The position numbers and the translations under genes were made by a program. DNA of 6,203 nucleotides from an uncultured Phycisphaerales bacterium (GTDB lineage: Bacteria > Planctomycetota > Phycisphaerae > UBA1845 > CAIVHJ01), in contig CAIVHJ010000334.1 of NCBI GenBank assembly GCA_903905665.1, positions 1-6,203 of the forward strand. Direction: 5' to 3'. The notes beneath the pieces were generated by a model that was not told where the DNA came from, searched no databases, and saw only the letters and a list, made by a program, of their open reading frames with translations. Shown here one piece after another: positions 1-5,650 of this stretch. Each line of letters opens with the position of its first letter. Positions within the stretch are counted from its first letter, which is position 1.

Positions 1-123
1 TGGTTTGTGGCGTGATCACATATCGTTGCTCTGGGTTATTCGGATAGGCTCTAAACAGGATTTTATGCTTGTGGGGCTAGCGTATCGGGGTATGGTACGT
101 GGCGCCCTGCCTTTTGCGGGCTG

Positions 124-152
124 TTGACCCTGTTCCTGTGCGCTGCTACAAC
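124..152 (+). promoter_or_regulatory. Putative sigma-70-type promoter of the GAF/AAA+ regulator gene
   Basis: A TTGACC hexamer at 124-129 (5 of 6 to TTGACA) is followed after 17 bases by TACAAC at 147-152 (4 of 6 to TATAAT). A TG at 144-145 sits one base upstream, as in extended -10 elements. Transcription would start near 158-160, giving a leader of about 25 bases before the ATG at 185. The leader has no well-placed Shine-Dalgarno: the nearest GAGG, at 160-163, is 21 bases from the ATG. The motif match is seen in the sequence; promoter activity is inferred. Confidence 0.4.
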
Positions 153-184
153 TACAGGCGAGGCTTGAACGCCCCATCTATTCA

Positions 185-1693
185 ATGAATGTAACTTTGC
201 CCAATTCGTTCCCGCAGGAAACGCTCTCGGCGTTGCTCAATGCCAGTTCGGCCATTAATTCCAGTCTCGACCTTCCGACGGTTCTTCAGAACATCGTCCA
301 GAACGCGGCAGCGGTCATGCGGGCCGAAGCCAGCAGCCTGTTGCTCCTGGATTCCCGGCGCAACAAACTCGTTTTTCACGCCGCCGTCGGCGACCGGAGC
401 GACCTGCTCAAGGGCGAGGAATTCGATGCCGAACTCGGAATCGCCGGCCGAGTCTGTAAAACCGCCAAACCCATGATCGTCACCGACGTTCAGCAAAGTA
501 AATTCTTCTTTCGCGGAATTGACGACAAGAGCAGTTTTCAGACGCGAGGGATGGTCGCGGCGCCGCTGGTTTATCAGGACAACGTTCTGGGCGTCGTCGA
601 GGTGCTGAATAAAATCGGTCCGGGTAACTTTTCCGACAGCGACCTTGACCTGCTGCATATTTTTGCAAATCTCGCCGCCAGCGGCATTCGCAATGCCCAG
701 GCCCATCAGGAACTCCAGAGAGAATACGAAGGGTTGCGAAGCACGGTTCGGTCCGGCGATAAGATCATCGGCTCCAGCCCGCCGCTTCAACAGGTCCTCG
801 ACTTGTGCCATCGAGTGGCCGCCAGCAACGCCTCCGTGCTGCTCCTCGGAGAAACGGGAACCGGAAAGGAGCTCTTCGCCCGATACCTGCACAACCGATC
901 CGAACGACGGGACAAACCTTTTATCGCCATCAACTGTGCGGCGCTGGCCGAAACATTGCTGGAAAGCGAATTGTTCGGCCACGAAAAAGGCGCGTTTACC
1001 GGCGCTATCGCGCAAAAAACCGGGCGATTCGAACTGGCCGACAAGGGAACCCTGTTTCTGGACGAAATCGGCGAAATCAGCCTGTCCATCCAGGTCAAAC
1101 TGTTGCGAGTCCTTCAGGAAAAAGAATTTGTTCGCGTCGGCGGGACCAAAACGCTCGCCTGCGACGTTCGCGTGCTCGCCGCCACCAACCGCAATCTCGC
1201 CAAAGAAATGGAAGAGAAACGATTCCGCGAGGATTTGTACTACCGGCTCAATGTTTTTCCGATTTCGATTCCGCCATTGCGCGAACGACGCGAGGATATT
1301 CCGTCTTTGATCGAACATTTTGTGACCCGGGCGGCGGCTGAGTTGAAAGTTCCGCGACCGGTGGTGGTAGATGAAGTCACGGCGACCCTGGTGGCGCATC
1401 GCTGGCCCGGAAATATCCGCGAACTTCAGAACGTCATCGAGCGTGCCGTCCTCATGTCCGACGGCCGGGAGATTCGGCTCAGTCATCTCCCCCACGACAT
1501 TTCCGGTTCTCAGGCTTCCGTCACCGAGACCGGAGGGGACGCGAGTCTGTGGGGTTACGAAAAAGCCATGATCCTAAAAGCCCTGAAAAACAACCACTGG
1601 AACCAGTCCAAAGCCGCCCGCGAACTCGGTATCAGCAGGGACAACCTCCGATACCGAGTCAAAAAGTACCAGATCGCCAAACCAACCGCCTGA
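185..1693 (+). CDS. Sigma-54-dependent transcriptional activator, GAF sensor domain, Fis-type HTH
   Basis: This 502-residue cytoplasmic enhancer-binding protein should remodel sigma-54 RNA polymerase by ATP hydrolysis. Residues about 10-175 form a GAF domain (ligand or redox sensing in relatives such as NifA, NorR and FhlA). A short helical linker follows, then the AAA+ domain at about 192-425: Walker A GETGTGKE (222-229), the sigma-54 contact loop GAFTGA (269-274), Walker B GTLFLDEI (288-295), an arginine-rich FREDLYYRL segment (347-355) and sensor II WPGNIREL (408-415). The C-terminus has a Fis-type helix-turn-helix (about 471-495, NQSKAARELGISRDNLRYRV). There is no receiver domain, so it is not a phosphorelay response regulator. 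ATG 185 is the first start after the in-frame stop at 125-127, with no clear ribosome-binding site. No sigma-54 -24/-12 promoter is visible in the window, so its target and ligand are unknown. The family call is firm; a specific name such as NorR or NifA is not justified. Confidence 0.95.
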   Translation: MNVTLPNSFPQETLSALLNASSAINSSLDLPTVLQNIVQNAAAVMRAEASSLLLLDSRRNKLVFHAAVGDRSDLLKGEEFDAELGIAGRVCKTAKPMIVTDVQQSKFFFRGIDDKSSFQTRGMVAAPLVYQDNVLGVVEVLNKIGPGNFSDSDLDLLHIFANLAASGIRNAQAHQELQREYEGLRSTVRSGDKIIGSSPPLQQVLDLCHRVAASNASVLLLGETGTGKELFARYLHNRSERRDKPFIAINCAALAETLLESELFGHEKGAFTGAIAQKTGRFELADKGTLFLDEIGEISLSIQVKLLRVLQEKEFVRVGGTKTLACDVRVLAATNRNLAKEMEEKRFREDLYYRLNVFPISIPPLRERREDIPSLIEHFVTRAAAELKVPRPVVVDEVTATLVAHRWPGNIRELQNVIERAVLMSDGREIRLSHLPHDISGSQASVTETGGDASLWGYEKAMILKALKNNHWNQSKAARELGISRDNLRYRVKKYQIAKPTA

Positions 1694-1781
1694 AAAATCC
1701 TGATACCGCATTCGATAGGTTGAGCGAACCTTCTGTGCCGTTTCTCCTTCCGTCGGGATTGCGGTAGATCGCGCAAAAATT

Positions 1782-1837
1782 ACCGATTTCTCTGCGCATC
1801 CACATGAGGGATCGAATTCAATTGAGACCGATTTCTC
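1782..1837. repeat. 11-bp direct repeat ACCGATTTCTC, two copies
   Basis: ACCGATTTCTC occurs at 1782-1792 and again at 1827-1837, 45 bp apart start to start. The second copy overlaps the end of the candidate -35 element and the spacer of the putative promoter, so the pair could be operator sites. This is speculative: the repeat is seen, the role is not. Confidence 0.35.
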
Positions 1838-1851
1838 GTTTGGTCGATACT
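1822..1851 (+). promoter_or_regulatory. Possible promoter of the PD40 lipoprotein gene
   Basis: TTGAGA at 1822-1827 (5 of 6 to the -35 consensus) is followed after 18 bases by GATACT at 1846-1851 (4 of 6 to TATAAT). It would give a transcript leader of roughly 165 bases before the TTG start at 2025. The match is moderate and such pairs occur by chance. Confidence 0.3.
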
Positions 1852-2010
1852 ACATTCGCACATTATCGGACAGGGCGGGTTCGAGCCGAATGATCTGTTT
1901 TCGGACCTTCGGTCATCCGATAGGACAATTGCCGAGTGTGAAATGTGTCCTTCGTGTCCTTGTCGGAGAAACAGATAAGCGGATCGATCACGGTACGCCG
2001 AGATCAACGC

Positions 2011-2016
2011 GGGAGG
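2011..2016 (+). promoter_or_regulatory. Ribosome-binding site that fixes the TTG start at 2025
   Basis: GGGAGG at 2011-2016 lies 8 bases before TTG 2025. No comparable site precedes the in-frame ATG at 1890. Starting at the TTG places a normal lipoprotein signal peptide at the very N-terminus. Confidence 0.7.
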
Positions 2017-2024
2017 TTTCAACC

Positions 2025-3242
2025 TTGACTATTCTGACCATCCTTCGATTGCGGGTTCGAGTACTCTGTGTGTTGACGGTTTGTGGTTTCATCGTTGGGT
2101 GTGGGAGCAAGAAGGATGTACAAACGGTCGAAAACTCTCCCCCGCAACCGGTGCTTGCGGCTGCGACAGATCCTCAGATCACGCTTTTCGGTGAATTGCC
2201 CGGTACGCCCACTTCCGATTACGAAGCACGCGAACTCATTTCGCTGCGGCAGAATACGTATCCCCCGGAAGGAAGCGATTTTGATCCCTGCGTCAGCCGA
2301 GACGGAAAATGGCTCGTTTACGCCTCTACGAGGCATTCACTGATCCCCGATTTGTACATGCAGGATGTGGACGGCGTTGCCATAACCCAGCTGACATCGG
2401 ACCCGGCATCGGACGTTCAGCCCGCCATCAGCCCTGACGGACATCGTGTGGCGTTTGCCAGCGATCGCAGCGGAAACTGGGACGTCTGGGTGATCAATGT
2501 TGATGGGCAACAACCGATTCAGGTCACCACCGGTTCGGCGCAGGAGGTGCATCCTTCGTGGTCTCCGGATGGAAAACAGCTGGTTTTTTGTAGTTTGCCG
2601 GAACGAGGCGGACAATGGGAGCTCTGGACAGCATCGGCAGAAGCTGGAGCCATCAAAAAATTCATCGGATATGGACTTTTCCCCGAATGGGCGCCAAAAA
2701 GCAACACGATTTTGTTTCAACGCGCCCGCCGTCGCGGGAGCCATTGGTTCAGCCTTTGGACCCTCACGCTCGTCAATGGCGAACCTCGAATGCCGACCGA
2801 AATCCTCTCCAGCGCCGAGCACGCGATGATCCTTCCGACCTGGAGCCCCGATGAGAAACAAGTGGCTTATTGTGCTGTCGAAAGCGCCACACCTGAGCCG
2901 AACGAGACACGTAACCCACTGTCAAAAGCGGACTTATGGCTTGCAGACGCCGATGGCCGCGGTCAGACTCGATTAAGCGACGGGGTTGGCGCCAATTATT
3001 CGCCATGCTGGTCTTCCTTGGGCCGCATATACTTCTGTTCAAACAGGTCAAACCATAATTCCCAGGAGAACATCTGGTCGATCGTTCCGTTGCGCGCTCC
3101 AATGGCCCAAGTGCCGTCGCAAGAAAAGAGCGTTGCCAACAGAACAGATCAGCAGCGGGCGAATGAGGTTCAAAAACAGACGGATACGGGTCATGTGGAG
3201 ACCGTGGCTATGCCGGTGGAGAAACCGGAAGAATCCCACTGA
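2025..3242 (+). CDS. TolB-like PD40 beta-propeller lipoprotein
   Basis: A 405-residue protein if begun at TTG 2025, chosen because GGGAGG is well spaced and an Arg-containing n-region then leads straight into a hydrophobic stretch and the lipobox I-V-G-C (acceptor Cys26). It should be lipid-anchored on the periplasmic face of a membrane. About residues 80-350 form roughly six PD40/WD40-like blades, recognisable by repeated SPDG-type turns followed by VAFAS or LVFCS strands: SRDGKWLVYAS, SPDGHRVAFAS, SPDGKQLVFCS, APKSNTILFQ, SPDEKQVAYCA and SSLGRIYFCS. The last ~50 residues are polar, rich in Q, E and K, and probably disordered. Such propellers are typical of TolB and related envelope proteins and bind protein partners, but the N-terminal alpha/beta domain of true TolB is absent, so tolB is not assigned. 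A second lipoprotein gene follows 136 bases downstream. Confidence 0.88.
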   Translation: MTILTILRLRVRVLCVLTVCGFIVGCGSKKDVQTVENSPPQPVLAAATDPQITLFGELPGTPTSDYEARELISLRQNTYPPEGSDFDPCVSRDGKWLVYASTRHSLIPDLYMQDVDGVAITQLTSDPASDVQPAISPDGHRVAFASDRSGNWDVWVINVDGQQPIQVTTGSAQEVHPSWSPDGKQLVFCSLPERGGQWELWTASAEAGAIKKFIGYGLFPEWAPKSNTILFQRARRRGSHWFSLWTLTLVNGEPRMPTEILSSAEHAMILPTWSPDEKQVAYCAVESATPEPNETRNPLSKADLWLADADGRGQTRLSDGVGANYSPCWSSLGRIYFCSNRSNHNSQENIWSIVPLRAPMAQVPSQEKSVANRTDQQRANEVQKQTDTGHVETVAMPVEKPEESH

Positions 3243-3291
3243 GTTGGTGGAAGTTATTTAAGCCGATGATGGCTTTGGACGATGAATTTAG

Positions 3292-3326
3292 AGGACGTCG
3301 CAAAAGCCCGATAAAAATGACGTCCT
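3292..3326. repeat. 8-bp perfect inverted repeat in the intergenic leader
   Basis: AGGACGTC (3292-3299) and GACGTCCT (3319-3326) are perfect inverted copies separated by 19 A-rich bases. Each arm contains the palindrome GACGTC. There is no T-run, so it is not a typical intrinsic terminator. It could be a pair of operator half-sites or an RNA stem between the two lipoprotein genes. Confidence 0.5.
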
Positions 3327-3341
3327 GTAATAACTGGGATG

Positions 3342-3377
3342 GGTCAGGCGTGTAATCGCCTGATCGGTGAGATCAGG
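3342..3377 (+). promoter_or_regulatory. Two mutually exclusive hairpins over the ribosome-binding site
   Basis: Hairpin 1 pairs TCAGGCG (3344-3350) with CGCCTGA (3357-3363) around a 6-base loop; a G-U and a G-C pair extend it to 3342 and 3365. Hairpin 2 pairs CCTGATC (3359-3365) with GATCAGG (3371-3377) around the loop GGTGA. Both use 3359-3363, so only one can form. Hairpin 2 puts the Shine-Dalgarno-like GGTGAG (3366-3371) in its loop and closing pair and ends one base before the ATG at 3379; hairpin 1 leaves that site free. This is the geometry of a translational on/off switch. The pairing is directly visible; regulation is inferred. Confidence 0.5.
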
Positions 3378-3378
3378 G

Positions 3379-4113
3379 ATGATCCGCAAAATTTTATATC
3401 TCGGGTTTGCAGTGGCGGTCGTGGTCTGCGCGACGGGACTGGGTTGTTCATCAGGAAAACCCGAACTGACGCTCGTGAATCTGGATCGGACCGTGACGAT
3501 CGCGGTCGCCCCGGCGCTGAATCAAAGCGGATCGCGGAAGTTCGATCCGATTCGATTGGCGGACCTGATGGTCAGCGAATTGACCCAGATTCCGGGGGTA
3601 AGAACGATTCCGGTCAACCGTGTTTTGGCCCAGTTGGAATCAGAGGGAAAGTCCAGGATTGAGTCGCCCGAACACGCTCTGCAAGTGATGGATCGGATCG
3701 GCGCGGACGGGATTATCGTTTTTGCGGTCACGGAATTTGATCCGTATGCCCCTCCGACGTTGGGGATCAGTGCTCAGTTGTACGGGTACGGATCGGTATC
3801 GAATGCCGGATTTGATCCGGTGGAGATATCGAGGAGACCGGCGCCTTACGAAGAGGGCGGACGTTATCTCCAGCCGCGAGCGGAGTTTCAGAAGGTTTTT
3901 TCGGGATCGGACGAGGATTTAATCCGCGAGATCAAGCGTTATACCAAAGCCCGGAATGCCGACGGCAATCCCTTTGGGTGGCAAAAGTTTGTGGTCTCGC
4001 AGGATCATTTTATGCGGTTTTGCTGTTATTTCACCGCCCAAGAGTTGATTCAGCAAGAAATAACTCAGGTTGCGGTCGAAAATGATCGAAAAAATGAGGT
4101 AGAGCAACGGTGA
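3379..4113 (+). CDS. Putative lipoprotein with a TolB-N/CsgG/LpoB-like N-terminal fold
   Basis: A 244-residue protein when started at ATG 3379, which follows GGTGAG by 7 bases; an in-frame GTG at 3367 would add four residues and bury that site. MIRK plus a hydrophobic run leads to a cysteine at 23 (T-G-L-G-C). The -1 Gly fits a lipobox, but Gly at -3 is atypical. Residues about 38-120 contain IAVAPALNQSG, then LADLMVSELTQIPGVRTIPVNRVLAQLE and GADGIIVFAVTEF. That order (strand with a P-x-x-N-x-S-G turn, helix, strand, helix, 'GAD' strand) resembles the periplasmic domains of TolB-N, CsgG and LpoB. The remaining half is unrecognised and ends in a helical, charged segment. It may act with the propeller lipoprotein upstream; the small gene downstream overlaps its stop codon. 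Exact function unknown. Confidence 0.8.
   Translation: MIRKILYLGFAVAVVVCATGLGCSSGKPELTLVNLDRTVTIAVAPALNQSGSRKFDPIRLADLMVSELTQIPGVRTIPVNRVLAQLESEGKSRIESPEHALQVMDRIGADGIIVFAVTEFDPYAPPTLGISAQLYGYGSVSNAGFDPVEISRRPAPYEEGGRYLQPRAEFQKVFSGSDEDLIREIKRYTKARNADGNPFGWQKFVVSQDHFMRFCCYFTAQELIQQEITQVAVENDRKNEVEQR
4096..4099 (+). promoter_or_regulatory. Ribosome-binding site for the 68-residue gene, inside the preceding gene
   Basis: GAGG at 4096-4099 sits 10 bases before GTG 4110 and 16 before ATG 4116. The better spacing favours the GTG start, which overlaps the preceding TGA as GTGA and suggests translational coupling. Confidence 0.45.
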
Positions 4114-4316
4114 AGATGATGCGTCAACTGTCTCTGGTCAAAGGCGAGCAGCGCTATATCTTCCGCTACGAGCCTGGCGAGGAAGCGGAAGTGATCAATG
4201 CCTTTGCCTCATGGGCCGGCGACCCGGACAGCGATTTCGATTGGTTTGACGCCGCCGTGTTGAGCTATCAAATGGGACGACGTCTGGAACGCGAACTGGA
4301 CGAAGTCCGACTGTGA
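4110..4316 (+). CDS. Small conserved-looking hypothetical protein, 68 residues
   Basis: The gene starts at GTG 4110, sharing four bases (GTGA) with the stop of the lipoprotein gene, so both are probably made from one mRNA by coupled translation. ATGs at 4116 and 4119 are alternatives. The product is acidic and soluble, with no signal peptide or membrane segment: a strand-like start (QRYIFRYEPGEE) is followed by helices including DSDFDWFDAAVLSYQMGRR. The balanced composition, aromatic core residues and tight linkage support a real gene. From memory it resembles short unnamed proteins of planctomycetes, but I cannot verify this. Function unknown; a cytoplasmic helper or regulator of the upstream lipoprotein is possible from context only. 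Confidence 0.75.
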   Translation: MKMMRQLSLVKGEQRYIFRYEPGEEAEVINAFASWAGDPDSDFDWFDAAVLSYQMGRRLERELDEVRL

Positions 4317-4385
4317 CCGACGGACCGCCTTCGTGAAGTACCAGGGCTGGACGAACTGGAAACGAAGAGTTGAAAATCGGCACAG

Positions 4386-4446
4386 GGTTTCGGGGTCCTC
4401 GGAGGAAACCGGCGACCAGTGACATCAGGTGGTCGGGAAACCGACT
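4386..4446. repeat. Two inverted repeats in the spacer upstream of the recombinase gene
   Basis: GGTTTC (4386-4391) and GAAACC (4405-4410) are inverted copies around 13 bases. Further on, GTCGG (4432-4436), GAAA (4437-4440) and CCGAC (4441-4445) form a compact stem capped by a GNRA-type tetraloop, extendable by a G-U pair. Neither is followed by a T-run. The rest of the 163-base spacer (4317-4479) has no convincing gene, promoter or ribosome-binding site. Confidence 0.45.
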
Positions 4447-4628
4447 ACGGGTTTTCGCCGCAGTAGAAACGAATGATTTATGAACGAGAACCCACTGATC
4501 AGCGAGTTTTTGAACTACTTGAGGTTTGAGCGGCACTTTTCGCCGCACACCGCCAAGTGTTATGCAGCCGATCTGGAGCAGTATTGCTGGTTTATTTCTC
4601 AGGATGCGCCGGGGTCCTCGGCGGAAAC
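4391..4628 (+). repeat. 19-nt imperfect direct repeat shared by the spacer and the xer coding region
   Basis: CGGGGTCCTCGGAGGAAAC at 4391-4409 recurs at 4610-4628 with a single change (A to C at base 13). The first copy lies in the intergenic spacer and is part of an inverted repeat. The second is inside the recombinase gene, where the N-terminal domain carries extra residues. Similarity fades afterwards, though a CCGG followed closely by GTGA is present in both. A match this long is unlikely by chance in 6 kb. Confidence 0.65.
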
Positions 4629-5481
4629 ACCGGTTCCGGTGATGGGTCCGCCGGCCTCGTGGGATCGACACGGGGCAGGGTCCGCGCTGATGGTTGCGGA
4701 CCAGACACAGCTTCAGACGCAGCTGGTCAAAGCCGATCCCGAGGAAATCCGCCGATTCCTGATGTACCTGAATCAGCAAAGTTATTCCAAATCCACGATT
4801 GCGCGGAAACTGGCGACGCTACGAAGTTTTTACAAATTCTGTTTGCGTCGCGGCTATGTGCCGAACAATCCTCTGATCTCCATTCGTACCCCCAAACAGG
4901 AAAAACGCCTCCCGAAATATCTTGAGATGGCCGAGATTCTCAAGCTGCTGCAAACTCCGGATTGTACGACGCTGCTGGGTGCGCGCGACCGTGCGATGCT
5001 GGAAGTGATGTTTTCGACGGGTGTACGCGTGAGCGAGTTGGTGGATTTGCGGCTTGAGGACGTGGATTTTGTCAGCGAATGCATTCGGGTCCGGGGCAAG
5101 GGCAAGAAAGAGCGAATTTCGCCGATTTCACCCTCTGCCCTCAAATCCCTTCGAAACTATCTGGACGTTCGGGCCAAGGATGCGCGGGCGGCACACTTCA
5201 ACGCAGAGATGCTGTTCATCAACAAACACGGTCAAAGCCTCAGCACGCGAAGCGTCCGCCGCAAACTCGACAAGTATCTGTTGGCGGCGGGATTGAATCC
5301 CGACGTCAGCCCCCATACGTTGCGGCACAGTTTTGCGACACACATGCTCAACAACGGGGCGGACTTACGAAGCGTTCAGGAGATGCTCGGTCACCAGTCG
5401 ATTTCAACCACCCAAACCTATACCCAATTGATCAACCGAAAGATTCGACAGAGTTACAACGAAGCCCATCCAAGGGCTTAG
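4480..5481 (+). CDS. xerC: Tyrosine recombinase XerC/XerD with an N-terminal insertion
   Basis: A 333-residue site-specific recombinase that should resolve chromosome dimers at dif in the cytoplasm. The N-terminal core-binding domain (1-140) begins FLNYLRFERHFSPHT, as in Xer proteins. The catalytic domain has the complete set: Arg183 (STGVRVSEL), Lys207 (GKGKKER), His279 and Arg282 (HTLRH), His305 (LGH) and nucleophile Tyr314 (TTQTY), ending in the Xer-typical AHPRA. Compared from memory with E. coli XerD (R148, K172, H244, R247, H270, Y279), every catalytic residue is shifted by exactly 35, so a net 35 residues are added between about 40 and 86. That Pro/Gly/Ser/Gln-rich segment would lie between helices of the SAM-like domain. 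ATG 4480 follows an in-frame stop at 4474-4476, so no longer N-terminus exists; no strong ribosome-binding site is seen. XerC versus XerD cannot be settled; SPHT near the start and AHPRA lean to XerC. Confidence 0.93.
   Translation: MNENPLISEFLNYLRFERHFSPHTAKCYAADLEQYCWFISQDAPGSSAETPVPVMGPPASWDRHGAGSALMVADQTQLQTQLVKADPEEIRRFLMYLNQQSYSKSTIARKLATLRSFYKFCLRRGYVPNNPLISIRTPKQEKRLPKYLEMAEILKLLQTPDCTTLLGARDRAMLEVMFSTGVRVSELVDLRLEDVDFVSECIRVRGKGKKERISPISPSALKSLRNYLDVRAKDARAAHFNAEMLFINKHGQSLSTRSVRRKLDKYLLAAGLNPDVSPHTLRHSFATHMLNNGADLRSVQEMLGHQSISTTQTYTQLINRKIRQSYNEAHPRA
4597..4734 (+). repeat. Palindrome-rich inserted segment inside the xer gene
   Basis: Within codons 40-85, where the protein is about 35 residues longer than E. 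coli XerD, the DNA carries two perfect inverted repeats: CACCGG-TT-CCGGTG (4628-4641), and GGTCCGC (4679-4685) with GCGGACC (4696-4702) around a 10-base loop. A further GGTCCGC copy is at 4645-4651. The segment also starts with the 19-nt sequence shared with the upstream spacer. In-frame palindromic inserts that keep the host protein open are known (for example the Rickettsia palindromic elements); whether this is one is inference. Confidence 0.45.
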
Positions 5482-5514
5482 TCTGCACGGAACGACCCAT
5501 GAACTCGCCTTTCC

Positions 5515-5546
5515 CAGCCGCCCCGACCGGAGGCGGCTGTTTTTTT
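5515..5546 (+). terminator. Intrinsic terminator after the recombinase gene
   Basis: CAGCCGCC (5515-5522) pairs perfectly with GGCGGCTG (5532-5539) around a 9-base loop, followed directly by seven T residues (5540-5546). It lies 33 bases after the xer stop codon and should end that transcript. Confidence 0.92.
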
Positions 5547-5573
5547 ATGGGGGCAGGTCACTTCCTCATTCAC

Positions 5574-5650
5574 CATTCTCTTCCTTTCCTCTCCCGTTTT
5601 TTTCTCTTTTCACTTTTTACTTTTCTCTTTCCCCTTTTGAATTTTCCTCC
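5574..5650 (+). repeat. Polypyrimidine (polypurine on the other strand) tract
   Basis: Nearly every base from 5574 to 5650 on the + strand is C or T, with only isolated purines (G5596, A5612, A5619, G5639 and the A's near 5640). Such tracts can adopt triplex (H-DNA) structure under supercoiling, but no mirror symmetry was established here. Confidence 0.6.

Larger units (their letters stand above)
1694..2024. other. Non-coding spacer between the regulator and the PD40 lipoprotein gene
   Basis: These 331 bases hold no convincing gene. Contents are a weak inverted repeat just after the regulator stop (AGGTT 1717-1721 / AACCT 1727-1731, no T-run, so a poor terminator), an 11-bp direct repeat, a promoter candidate at 1822-1851 and the ribosome-binding site of the next gene. 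An ATG at 1890 is in frame with the lipoprotein, but it would add 45 residues in front of a complete signal peptide, so the stretch 1890-2024 is treated as leader. Confidence 0.6.

Noticed and set aside
2..127. Open frame from the window edge to TGA at 125-127, possibly the tail of an upstream gene
   Set aside because: About 41 codons with no recognisable motif; too little to call a gene, though an upstream gene ending here cannot be excluded.
110..127. TGGCGCC...TTTTGC resembling a sigma-54 promoter upstream of the regulator
   Set aside because: The distance between GG and GC is 13 bases instead of 10, which sigma-54 does not tolerate.
182..1495. 437-residue open frame on the minus strand opposite the regulator
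   Set aside because: It is antisense to an unmistakable GAF/AAA+/HTH protein and its translation shows no recognisable domain; long antisense frames are common opposite GC-biased genes.
1941..1972. GTGTCCTTCGTGTCCTTGTC as another copy of the dispersed repeat
   Set aside because: Only a loose resemblance to the CTCTGYG family and a single short internal repetition; not enough to call.
1890..2024. ATG 1890 as start of the PD40 lipoprotein
   Set aside because: It would place 45 residues before a complete lipoprotein signal peptide and lacks a ribosome-binding site; TTG 2025 has GGGAGG 8 bases upstream.
4480..5481. Phage or island integrase
   Set aside because: Xer-typical start and AHPRA end, length explained by one insert, and no tRNA or att-like direct repeat flanking it; no dif-like site seen either.
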